Shown here in pieces: positions 53,989 through 63,869 of a DNA stretch of 64,000 nt. The stretch is from Entamoeba invadens IP1 (lineage: Eukaryota; Evosea; Mastigamoebida; Endamoebidae): contig NW_004443692.1 of the NCBI RefSeq assembly GCF_000330505.1, positions 809,408 through 873,407 on the forward strand, written 5' to 3'. Below the pieces are notes generated by a model, which did not search any database, was not told the origin of the DNA, and was given only the letters and a program-made list of their open reading frames with translations. A program made the translations under genes and the position numbers. How positions within the stretch are numbered: position 1 is the stretch's first letter; each line of letters opens with the position of its first letter.

Positions 53989-55003
53989 TCATTTCGTATT
54001 CTCGATATACCCAAACACGTCAAATAGAAACGGCTTCTCACCGAAATTAACTCGTGCTGAATAACACGTCGAAAATCCTATTGCAGGATACGCCTGTTCG
54101 AACCCTAAATTGTAAAACATCCTATTCAGAACTATTTTCCCATTCCGTGTGAAGAAAGCTGCTCTCTTCACAACATCAAAAGCAGCGCCAATGACATCAC
54201 CACTGGTGTACGGCCTATCAAACTCTTCACCCATGCCAGAGTTCTTAAAAACACGACCATCGTCCGAGTGAAACCCTATCGAATTTCCTTCCCACCCAAC
54301 ATGGCGCTTCTCATTATAATCCTTGCTACTTACAAATCCTATTGAAATTATCATCTCGTCAATGACATGGGAAGACGCGTTCGGTAATATTTCAACTTCG
54401 AAGTAAAAGAGTGGGGTGCGGAGAATGGCGTATTTTCCATGTGACTTACAATAGCACACCATTCGATCTGCCGCCTCAAATGGATATATAGACTTTGCCA
54501 CAAGTCGTGTGTTTCGATTTGTGTTTTGGTTGATAAAGAGTGAATTGGAATACCCAAGCCCAAACGAGTTCGCTGTTCGTGGTAAGAAGAAGTCTTGTTT
54601 TTTGTCTGTCTGTTATTTTTGTGAAAACGTCAAACTATTTATTCGAATTATTTATTTACCCTCATAGATCCTTTTGAACTTATTAAGAAGCCAAATTTGA
54701 AACAAACAATTCTTCGATATATGTGTGAGAATACTTCGCCAACTTCTATTCTTTAATGACCCAAATAACTCGATGGACCCCGTCACATGTACTATTTTCT
54801 CTACAAGTTTTTTAATGAAAGTGTCTTGTGAGATGAAAGGATACGCTTGTGTAAAGCTAGAAAGACTAAGAAGTTATTTGATGTTTCTTTCAACGTGTTT
54901 TCAATATAATAACAAACTCATCTAAAGGTAGATAAGTCAATACTTTCCTTAACAATCCTTCACTTATTAATAACTGTAGTAGACACAACTCTTTGACTTC
55001 CAT
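53989..55003 (-). CDS. predicted F-box plus SPRY protein (three exons, tentative)
   Basis: Tentative exons are 55003-54918, 54865-54660 and 54605-53989, 302 aa. Intron 1 (52 nt, GTTTGT...TTCTTAG, phase 2) is convincing. It joins LTYLPLDD to LSSFTQAYPFISQ, an F-box-like sequence. Intron 2 (54 nt) would need an unusual GTAAAT donor. Its acceptor could instead be at 54594, and if it is not spliced the F-box part ends at 54652 as a separate 99-aa protein. The C-terminal 170 residues are a clear SPRY domain: YFEVEIL, VGWEGNSIGFHSDDGRVF, GDVIGAAFD, FFTRNGK, YPAIGF, RVNFGEKPFLFD. The SPRY frame has no ATG before residue Met14, which supports an upstream exon. F-box plus SPRY suggests a FBXO45-like ubiquitin-ligase adaptor. 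Confidence 0.55.
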
Positions 55004-55114
55004 TCTATTATTGAATTTAAAGTTTGGTAATTCATCCATTGAATCACAATTTAATTTCACTACGTCACTTGAAATGAAATAACCACCATAAAAAGAGAAA
55101 AGAAAACAAATTCA

Positions 55115-55846
55115 TTATACTGCAAATCCGTCATCAAATTCAATTTGATCCTCATCGATGTCTCCCGCATTATTCCCCCATAACGTTTTAAATTTTGTTG
55201 TATAACATATGAACGATATAATTGACCCAATGAGTACACCCCCAAGAATATCATCGAAGTTATGGAAATAATCCCGTGTCCGTGTTAAAGCAACAAAACC
55301 AGCCAGAATCAACGGAGATATACACATCACTACTTTCAGAAGCGACCCACTCCCGCTGAACACTTTAAACTCGCCACAAAGCAACAACGATAAAAACATC
55401 ATCGCGCAAAACGTCATCGATGAGTGACCACTTGGAAAGGATTTGTAGGCATCCGCTTGGTCTCCGGCATCGTACACTGCATAGAAATTCGGACGAGGAC
55501 GACCCGCAAAGAGCTTGAAAATGTTTGTCAAAAACTCGTTGAGAGCAAAAGAAAACCAGAAGCAGATTAATACAGTGATCAGGTACGTCTTATTCCCACG
55601 TTTCCGAGAAAACAAAACTATAAAAACGGTTGGTAGAGCAAGTGACGCAATTAAACACACAAGTGATGGGATCGTGTTCGTCGTGTTTTTGAAGGACACA
55701 TTAGGGTTCGAGCGCTCTTGGGGAATATCCATCTTGTGGCCACTCATGAAATCCATCACAAAAGATAACAAAAATAAGACCGTCGCAACAATACATTCAA
55801 CTATGTGCGTCTTTGTGACGAGTCGGAACACTTCTGAGATTGGCAT
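55115..55846 (-). CDS. PAP2-family lipid phosphate phosphatase
   Basis: A 243-aa protein with about six membrane helices. All three catalytic motifs of the PAP2/LPP superfamily are present: KLFAGRPRP (C1) near residue 110, FPSGHS (C2) near 137 and TRDYFHNFDD (C3) near 190, which contains the nucleophilic His and its Asp. Family members remove phosphate from phosphatidic acid, lysophosphatidic acid, sphingosine-1-phosphate or similar lipids at membranes. The C-terminus (EDQIEFDDGFAV) is acidic and probably cytosolic. Length is normal for a single-domain LPP. An aberrant start is unlikely, since the first Met precedes a charged cytosolic segment. Confidence 0.92.
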   Translation of the reverse strand: MPISEVFRLVTKTHIVECIVATVLFLLSFVMDFMSGHKMDIPQERSNPNVSFKNTTNTIPSLVCLIASLALPTVFIVLFSRKRGNKTYLITVLICFWFSFALNEFLTNIFKLFAGRPRPNFYAVYDAGDQADAYKSFPSGHSSMTFCAMMFLSLLLCGEFKVFSGSGSLLKVVMCISPLILAGFVALTRTRDYFHNFDDILGGVLIGSIISFICYTTKFKTLWGNNAGDIDEDQIEFDDGFAV

Positions 55847-56212
55847 TATGTGTTTTAAAGATCCTTTTCATACAAGTCTAAATCATGTATTTTTTATTAG
55901 TTTAATTATAGTTTTTAATAGTTATGTGTAAATTATTTTTTACTTCAAATGAGTGTTAATAAAATTTATTTATTATGAACATAACTATGATAACAGTGTA
56001 TTTGCTTGAAAAATACATCTTTTGTTAAAGAAGGCAATATATTATGTTAAAAGATATCTAAGAAATATTTTTCAACTCATTTCTTTTGAAAATAACATTT
56101 ACAAACTTTAAAATAAAATACTAAACACAACTGATATAATAACTTGAGATAAAAAATAACAAACTGTTTAACACTTTAAATGACAATGAACAAAATTCAA
56201 GTGGACTAAAAA

Positions 56213-56377
56213 TCGGGAAATTTCGAGTTTATAAAATAAATTTCCGTTTTATTAGAGTTTGTATTAAGTGATAAACATTACACAAGCCAAAAAAGGAAAA
56301 TCATCAAAATTTTGATTAATATCCCAGTAAAAACAGGCCAAAACAAAAATAAGGGCGTTATTTTAAGTGTTAAAACA
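56213..56377. repeat. hairpin-containing direct repeat, copy 1
   Basis: About 165 bp. The core (56214-56325) begins CGGGAAATTTCGAG and ends TTAATATCCC. Inner complementary tracts (TTTCCGTTTT, AAAAAGGAAAA) are imperfect. A shared downstream block includes GGGCGTTATTTTAAGTG. It aligns along its length to the copy at 56500 at roughly 70 percent identity by eye. Confidence 0.7.
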
Positions 56378-56499
56378 AAAAAATAAAAATAATTCTTCAA
56401 AAAAAACAATACCAAGTATTTAAATACTACCAATAGTAAGTATTTAAAAGAAGTATGAAAATTTTTAACGATAATGAAATATAATAAAGGTCTATAATA

Positions 56500-56663
56500 C
56501 CGGGATATATCGAGTATATAAAATACTTTTCCCTTTATTTAGACGTTTTTATTGTGTATAACAATACACGGCCTTAAAAGGGAAAAACATTAAAAAATAC
56601 GAATATATCCCGAAAACACAAGGCTACCAAAAAAACTTGGGTGTTATTTTAATTGTTAATGAA
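56500..56663. repeat. hairpin-containing direct repeat, copy 2
   Basis: The core (56501-56612) is a long imperfect inverted repeat: CGGGATATAT pairs with ATATATCCCG, CTTTTCCCTTT with AAAAGGGAAAA, and GTGTAT with ATACAC at the tip. The shared extension has GGGTGTTATTTTAATTG. It lies just upstream of the ATG at 56706, so it overlaps the promoter or leader of the gelsolin-like gene. Confidence 0.75.
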
Positions 56664-56705
56664 ATAAAAAAGAGTAATAAGAACTTGAAATCAATCAAAA
56701 GTAAG

Positions 56706-59700
56706 ATGTCAGAGTCTGTTAAAGAAGAAGTTCCAATTGAATCAGGCGATTACGAGGAGGTCGTAGAGATTGAAGAAATTGAAGATGCCAATGAGAAAGC
56801 GCAACGTGAAGAAAACGAAGGGAAGCGTATGGTCGAGTTGAAAAAAGTTGGTCAAATAAAAGAGGGAGCTAAACATGATGTGACAACACAAGAGATGACC
56901 ACAGCGAAAAAAGTCTTAGAAGCTATGCAAAGGAGTCAAGAAGAACAAAAGTATCAAGATCGTGAGGATCAATTAGTCGCCAAATTGAAAGATGAAGATG
57001 TTGATTGTTATCCAGGAGAGACTATAGAACAAGCGAAGCGTCGAGTTGTCGCTGAGATGATAGAAAGAGAGCGTAAGGGGAGTGTTTTTAATGATAAATT
57101 TACTGCACAAGAGAAGAAGATCATTGAGAACATTTTTGATGTTCGAAGTGCTCCGTATGACACTTTATTTGATATCAAATGGGGTGTACGGTCTAATGCA
57201 GCTGCTGTTAAAGAAACGAGAGGGTACTTAATCGACAAACAATTCCCATTTTTGTTCACAAAGAAAGACCCACAATTTGGTGTTTTTTGCAAGAAGAACA
57301 CATACATCTACTTATCTGTTTGTTGTGTATTCGATTACTAGCATAGAACTAAATATTTATAACTAGCCTGGTAACTCGGCTGAAACATTTGATGTGTACT
57401 GTTGGTATGGCTCACAGGTTTCTATTGCAAAGAGAGGAGTCTGCTCCATGTTGGCTTCACAGCTTGGCGTCTGTTTGGATAACCACGTCAAATATCACAT
57501 GGAAGAAGAAGGAAGTGAGTCCAATGAGTTTAAAGAACTCTTTGAAGAGAATGAAGGATTTTCAGTCATAGAAGATGGAGAGTCTGGCGATGTGTTAGGT
57601 GAGCCAAGAAAGCCATTAAGAGCAATTAAGTTATACAAGATCAACGAAGTTTGTCAAAATTTAACACGAGTTGAACAAGTCGATCCAAGTGTAGCTTCAT
57701 TGACACCATATGATGGATTTGTGTTTGATGACGGGAAAAGAGTCTATGTCTTTGTTACAAAGTATGCGACAAGTCGGATCAAAAACCGAGCACTTCAGTT
57801 TGCTATGGTGTTAAAAGGAGACAACAACTATAAAGATTCAGAGGTCTTTATGGAGCCGTCAAAGACGATGATGCTCTTCTATAAGTTAATGAAAATGGAA
57901 GATATGACGTATGATGAGATGTGTGACTACATCTTGAAGAAATATAGTCCAGACACTTCTGCACCCAATTTTGGGCTTCTGTTGAGATTTACGCACAACA
58001 CTAAAACAACACAAGTCATCAAAACAATCAAACCAAACAACGTCCCATTATCAAAAAACATGTTACAAAGTCATAGATGTTACATTTACGATTGTGGGAA
58101 TGAAGTCTTCACGTGGAAAGGGAAGAAGTGTTCAAGAAAAGAATGGGAAATGCTTCGACTGTTAGCGAGTAGAGTCATTATGCAAATGGTATCTTCAAGA
58201 CCGTCTTGGACTAAAATCCAAGAAGAATTTGAAGGGATGGAGAGTGAAGCTTTTAAGTGTCATGTGACTGATTGGAAGTACACTGTTGAGAAAATCCCGG
58301 ACGACGATTATAACAAAATCATCCGACTTGTATCGAAGAGAATGGATTTCAATGCAGACGCCGAGTCCAAAATCAATGACGTCAAAGTCCAATTTGCGAA
58401 GAGAAAAGAAGAGGACATGGAGAAGTTGGGAGACAAATTCGATGTCGAAAAATTTGATTCTGAGTACCGAGAAGCTGTCGACAAAATCACAAAGAGTCTG
58501 GTTGGCAAGCAAGACCCCGTCATTTACATGTATCAATGGGATGTCGATGGGTATCAAAAGAACCTCCAAAAGATGTTAGAGAGTAAAAGAGTGTCATTAG
58601 TGTTATCACCAGAGACCATCACCGAGAAGGAAGACTTCCACAAGATGATGGTGACTGATATTAAAGTGAATGTATTCCTTGACTTACTCTCCGGAACAAC
58701 ATATGAAGCTACCAAAGAGCAATTGAGTATGTTTTATGATGAACATCACATCGAGTTGTTCGATGAAAATTCGTATGTCATTAGTGTAGAGAAGTGGGAC
58801 AACGACAATGGAAATTGGATCAGAAGAATGTACTTCTGGGAAGGTAAACGAACGAATGAATTATATTATACACAGTTCCTTGGGAAGTTTTTCAATGGGA
58901 TGGTCAAAGCGTTTGAGAGTGCGAAGCGTCGCGACAAAGATGCAGTTGAAAAGAAAATAGAGTTTGATTACGTGCGAATTAAAGAGGGAAGTGAGCCGGC
59001 GGAGTTTGCAGAACTCTTTGATTATCGTATTGTTGTGAAAAGAGGGAACATGAAGGACCGGATTCAAGTGCATGAAATAGATGAAGATGAGTTGATGAGA
59101 CAACTTGAAGAGGAAGACAACAAGAAAGAGAATGATGACGAATATGAGTATGAATACGATGATNNNNNNNNNNNNNNNNNNNNNNNNNNNNNNNNNNNNN
59201 NNNNNNNNNNNNNNNNNNNNNNNNNNNNNNNNNNNNNNNNNNNNNNNNNNNNNNNNNNNNNNNGAAGAGTATGTTTCAGTCTTAGGTAATCCAGATGCCG
59301 GTATTGAAGATGAAGAAGGTGAAGAAGAGATAACTAAAAAGGTTGGAGTTAAAGAAGAAGAACTTCCCGAAGAAAAAATTGAAACAGAAACTGAGCAAAA
59401 AGAAGAAGTTTTCAAAGAAGAATCCAAAGCCCAATCCGACAACAAAGAAGAGAAAAAAGACGAAGAATATGAAGAGAAGAGTATTCGCTTCTTTGAAATT
59501 TACATGAAAGAACGTACACAGCGAATGGTGGAATTGGATCTTGAAAATGAAGCCATTGGAAAGACTATTGTGAGTTCACAGTGTTATGTCTTACAAACGC
59601 CGTATTGTGTTTATCTGTGGTTGGGTGCATTAACTGATCAAATTTCTCGAATTCAAGCGATGCGAACAAGCGTCTTACTCCTCGAAGGTGAAGAAAGAGA

Positions 59701-61126
59701 GTTTGTTTGTTTTGAAGAAGGGTTTCAATATAACGAATTTTGGGATGCGCTCCACGGAATAGAAAATGGATATCTCTCGATAGATCCAAAACGATTACAA
59801 TGCAAAGCACCGATTGTATTTGAAGTGACTCCATTCTCTCAGGATTTAGTCGAGAAGGGATTTGAATGGTCTGAAGGCGATCCTTCATCGTGTTACATCT
59901 TTGATTGTGAGAACACAGTATATATTTGGCTTGGTGAAGAGACAATTCCACTGCAACAAAAGTATGCCATTAAAGTTGGTTATGACTACGCCGACGCTCG
60001 AATCACTGAAAGAAAAATCGCAATTGACATTTTCCTCGAGAAACACGGGAAAGAGTCTGAACACTTTTTGAGAGTTTGCGGTGGTAAAAGTATGCCAACA
60101 CGACTCCATGAAAATGACCCAAGAGCCATTTTCTATTCGAAAAAAGTGAAACAATGGGCAGACATCGTCGCACAAGAAGCTGCTAATGAGACACAACAAC
60201 AAGAAGAAGTTCAATCAACTTCACTGAAACAAGTCGATTGGACCAAAGCCGACGAGTCACAATTCACAACTAAAATTAAAGAAGAACGTGAGACTGGTAT
60301 TAAAAATTTACTTGAGAACTCGATGAAATTACAGGCTAAGGGAATTGAGCTTCAAAAGAAGTCGTGGAGCGAACATAAAGAACTCTTGAACTTTGTCAAG
60401 AACTTTGAAGATAACGATACCGATCTCGAGAACTTGCCAGACGTTTCTGCGGCAGACGCAGTGACGTCACAGAAGATGATCGACGACATGAAAGCCGAAG
60501 AAAAGAAGAAGAAAAAGGAAGACGAAGACAATGAGAAGCTGATTGAAGAGCAACTTGCTTTGAAATATGGCGACGACGTTAAATATGAATATGAAGAAGA
60601 GGATGATGGAGAAGAGTATGCGGATGGTGAATGGGAGTATGAATATGAAGTCGATGGGAAACAAGTTGTTGCGGAAGATGTTGAGGCGACTCAAAAAGAG
60701 TCTGCAAAGGCTGCAGACACTCAAGAGTCTCAACCAGAAGGAGATGAAGAAGGAGAATATGAATACGAATATGTCGATGAAAATGGTGAGCCTATAGAAG
60801 ACAATAAAGAAGAAGAGGAAGAAGTCGAGTTTTACTCGGGTGACGAAGAAGAAGAAGTGCAGACTGGGAATAAAGAAAAGACTGTCGACGATTTGCGTAA
60901 GGAAGAGAACGCAAAGGAATTGAAATTACAAAAAGAGTTGAAGGCGGAGAATTCGCGCGTCGACAAGAACGACAAGTTCTTGAATGAAGTCGTCTTGTGC
61001 GGCAATTGTATGAACAAATTCCCAAGATACCAATTAAGGAAAAACAGCGAAGAAGAGTCGGAGAACGGGTTTTGCTTTGAATGTTGGAAGATGATGTTCC
61101 CGGGTGATGGTTGGCCAGCTTTGTGA
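56706..61126 (+). CDS. giant gelsolin/villin-repeat protein with C-terminal zinc knuckle (two exons, contains assembly gap)
   Basis: Exon 1 is 56706-57317, exon 2 is 57367-61126, with a 49-nt GTTTGT...CTAG intron (phase 0). The product is about 1456 aa, with 100 N at 59164-59263 inside an acidic linker. The splice rebuilds NTYIYLS-PGNSAETFDVYCWYG, a gelsolin-type core, followed by ESNEFKELF. Further gelsolin-like repeats are visible: CYIYDCGNEVFTWKGKK; CYVLQTPYCVYLWLGA with EFVCFEEG; and CYIFDCENTVYIWLGEE with SEHFLRVCGG. Linkers have Glu/Tyr/Asp repeats (EYEYEYDD, WEYEYEVDG, EYEYEYVDENG). The C-terminus has CGNC and CFEC, a likely zinc site, instead of the villin headpiece. Ca2+-regulated actin severing or capping is expected, but actin binding by these diverged repeats is inference. 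The start at 56706 is chosen because the upstream frame opens with a TTG only. Confidence 0.78.
59164..59263. other. assembly gap (100 N)
   Basis: A run of 100 N in the acidic repeat linker of the gelsolin-like gene. The repeat nature of the region probably caused it. The flanking frames require the true length to be a multiple of three. Confidence 0.98.
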
Positions 61127-62108
61127 GTCATTCACACTTTTTTTTTTGTTTGCAACATATTTTAACCATAATTTATAGTTGTTTTACTATATAATTGTAA
61201 CACAGTTTTGTAGCATACTTGTGAGAATTAAGTCTAAAACAAAGCAAAAAACTTCGGTGTGAATACAAGAGGTAATAGCACCCCTCAAATCATAAACTAT
61301 ATTATTTAGTTTAATATGACAAATTTATAGTTAAGATTGGAAATCTGGTGAGATCGAAAGTGATTGACAATAAAAAGATTTCAAAAAAAACAGAAAGTCC
61401 AATTTAGAAAGAAACTAGAGCCAGTCGATAAACGTTGTCTGTTCCCCAAACGTTGTCTTTTTGACAAAAAATAATTGATTTTTGTTTTAAAAAAACGGGA
61501 ATTAGGTAAAAATGAAAAAAAACTGGGAAAAATATTGAAACAATGATTTTGGGGGTTTTCCAAAAAATTCCCGAAATATTCCATTTATAATGGTCTAAAA
61601 ATCGGCAGACAACGTTACAGAACAGATAACGTTTAGCAAATGACTCTATACGAAATTACAACAGAACTATAATGGGTTGAGATTTGAATATTTGGAAACA
61701 TGAAACAAAAACTTGACCATTCATTAGCTGCGGTTTTGGGAAAACCGCTCTAATAAAATAGTGAAGTGTTAATAGTTTTGAGATTATATCAAGCGACCGT
61801 TATGGCATAAAACGGGCAATTACTTGGTTATTCATTCAAAATATGGTTTTAAACTCCTTACCAAGATTATTGCTAAACGCAAAGTTATAATAAATAAATG
61901 TTATTTTGATAAAAAAAAACACTAAAAAATAAATTTGTAGTTTAACATAAATTCTTAGAAATGAGTGGTTTTTGAAAAGAGAGAAACTATGGAATTCATA
62001 CGTCTAGTAAAAAAAATAGAAAGAAAATAAATAAATGAGATATCATAAAAATCTGATGATACTTTCTAAAAATGACATGCAACTCAAAAATAAAGAACTC
62101 GACCACAC
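61127..62108. other. intergenic region with a TIR element
   Basis: About 980 bp between same-strand genes, with one TIR element at 61428-61635 and otherwise A/T-rich spacer. Confidence 0.5.
61428..61635. mobile_element. MITE-like element with terminal inverted repeats
   Basis: About 208 bp. The left end (61428-61457) reads ATAAACGTTGTCTGTTC then CCCAAACGTTGTCT. The right end (61607-61635) is the inverse complement with few differences (AGACAACGTT, then GAACAGATAACGTTTA). Within it, CGGGAATT near 61496-61503 pairs with AATTCCCG near 61566-61573. There is no coding capacity, so if it is mobile it is non-autonomous. A target-site duplication is not evident. Confidence 0.6.
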
Positions 62109-63114
62109 ATGTCGACCACAGACTTCAATTTACTACAAAAGATTAAACAAACGTGCGGGAAAGGAGAGAAGCGCGTCGCGAAGCAACGCGTTCGCAATGA
62201 CACCGGAGCACCAGCTCTGACTACTCCCGACAAAACAAGTGCAGCAATGGCAAATTTGTTAAAAACACTGCCAGACTATAGCGTTGCAACTCGGAAGACG
62301 ATCGACTCCGGAAATTTTGAGACGTTTCCGATTGCAGGTGACTTACCAAGACTTTTGAAACACATGACACTCTTCGAAGTGCAGGACGACAAATACTTTT
62401 GTATCTTTCCAAAGAAGGAATTGGTTGAATCGTATATTACATCTTCGTTGGCTTCCACTGAAGGAAAAGCAGTCACTGCCGGAGACTGCCTGAAAATCAT
62501 GCAATCGGTCACATCTGTTTTTGAGGCTGAAAAACTTGATAAATTAACTAGCGAGTGGAACGGCGTGATGGACAACTCTGCAGACCTGTCGATTCAAAAA
62601 ACGTTTTTAATGCAAATTCTGAAAAAAGTGTATGTCGAAGACTCTGATGGCGAAAGCTCGACTATCATGTTTTTAAAAGCAATTAACCAAAAGATTATTG
62701 GTCCGTCCACCATGAGAATTAAATGTCAGTGCCAGTGCTCTGGTGGTGTTGTGATTAAAGACGCACGTTTGTTACTATTCGTTTGAGATTCATTTGAGAG
62801 AAGAAGAGTCGAGCGTTTAACCAATAGAACCGATGCTTTGGGAAGTTGCTGTTATTATTACAGAAGACAAAACTATTATTTCACATTATAGAAGGCAAGA
62901 AACGAGCTCGAAAAATCCCAATGAATATTTCAGATTTTTGTGGGAATTGAGAATGACGTTCAGTAGAGATTTGACACAACTCGAAGGACTTGTCATGGGT
63001 GTGACGGAAATTGAATTCAATCCAGAGACAACTGACTCGGTCAGAGACAAAATTAGTAACGCATTGGAGTCACTAAAGCTGCCGGACTGCTTTGTGGGAG
63101 ACATTGATGAGTGA
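62109..63114 (+). CDS. hypothetical protein, 314 aa (two exons)
   Basis: Exons 62109-62766 and 62828-63114. The 61-nt intron starts GTTTGT, ends AATAG and is phase 1. The splice joins VVIKDA to QPMLWEVAVIITEDK, so two frames that look separate belong together. The N-terminus is basic (KIKQTCGKGEKRVAKQRV). The middle is helical (LLKTLPDYSVATRK, DCLKIMQSVTSVFEAEKL). A Cys pair cluster (IKCQCQCSGG) precedes the junction. There is no signal peptide or membrane helix. I do not recognise a family. The protein looks globular and cytosolic. Confidence 0.6.
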
Positions 63115-63557
63115 ATATAATATGTTCTTTTTATCCATTTGTTGATGCGTTTAGTTGTTGTTTTTGTGTTCCTTTTGTTGTTGAAAATATTTTATTTGTG
63201 TGGATGTGTTTTAAAACGATTTAAAATATCCACTTGATAAAAGCTTGTTTGTTTGTAAACCATCCGAGCAACTCACTTTATTATGCATGTCGGTGTTTAA
63301 ACCTGAGCAAGGTTATTAATAATCATCAATTCTTTTCACGGATGTTATACACTCAAGACGGCATTAAAAGACTCTGTATTAATATAATTATTATTATATA
63401 ATTCATATTTTACTTGTATTTATAACATATAAAAAGGTACAAATGGAATTTCATTACACATGTAAAACTAATGACTAAATTGATATGAAAATCGATAATA
63501 AAAATACTACAAATACATCAAAAATTGCACAAGTCTAAAGAATAATAAAAACATATT
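63115..63557. other. intergenic spacer
   Basis: About 440 bp between convergent genes. A/T rich. Nothing supported. Confidence 0.45.
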
Positions 63558-63869
63558 TTACTCGAAGTCCTCTCCAAAGGCGAAGAATTCATTTTCATTT
63601 ACAAAGTTTGATGCGCTAGACGAGACTTGTTTGTCATATGGCTCGTCAAATATTTCACTTCTGTCGTCAAACACGGGAGCACTCAGAACGAGTGAGACTG
63701 GGTCGGTTTGTCTTGGGGGGATGATGACTTGATGAATGTCCCATTCGAAGTCGGTCTTTTCTTCTTCCATTTTATTTGAGTCTTCGAAGTAATAATCAGA
63801 GTCACTGGTATTCAGGTCGTCTGCAAAGTCAATGAAATGATTAGCAATAGGTTTGATCAAAGTGGTCAT
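63558..63869 (-). CDS. acidic hypothetical protein, 103 aa
   Basis: Short intact ORF near the window end. The product is strongly acidic (DLNTSDSDYYFEDSNKMEEEK, EIFDEPYDK), ends FFAFGEDFE and has no signal peptide or membrane segment. It is probably mostly disordered. No family recognised. The open frame could also be part of a longer spliced gene beyond the window. Confidence 0.45.
   Translation of the reverse strand: MTTLIKPIANHFIDFADDLNTSDSDYYFEDSNKMEEEKTDFEWDIHQVIIPPRQTDPVSLVLSAPVFDDRSEIFDEPYDKQVSSSASNFVNENEFFAFGEDFE

Larger units (their letters stand above)
55847..56705. other. intergenic region with duplicated hairpin repeats
   Basis: About 860 bp between divergently transcribed genes. 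It holds two related copies of a hairpin-forming repeat, listed separately, and otherwise A/T-rich spacer. Confidence 0.6.

Noticed and set aside
54725..54925. 66-codon plus-strand ORF
   Set aside because: It is antisense to the spliced F-box exons, which make better sense as protein.
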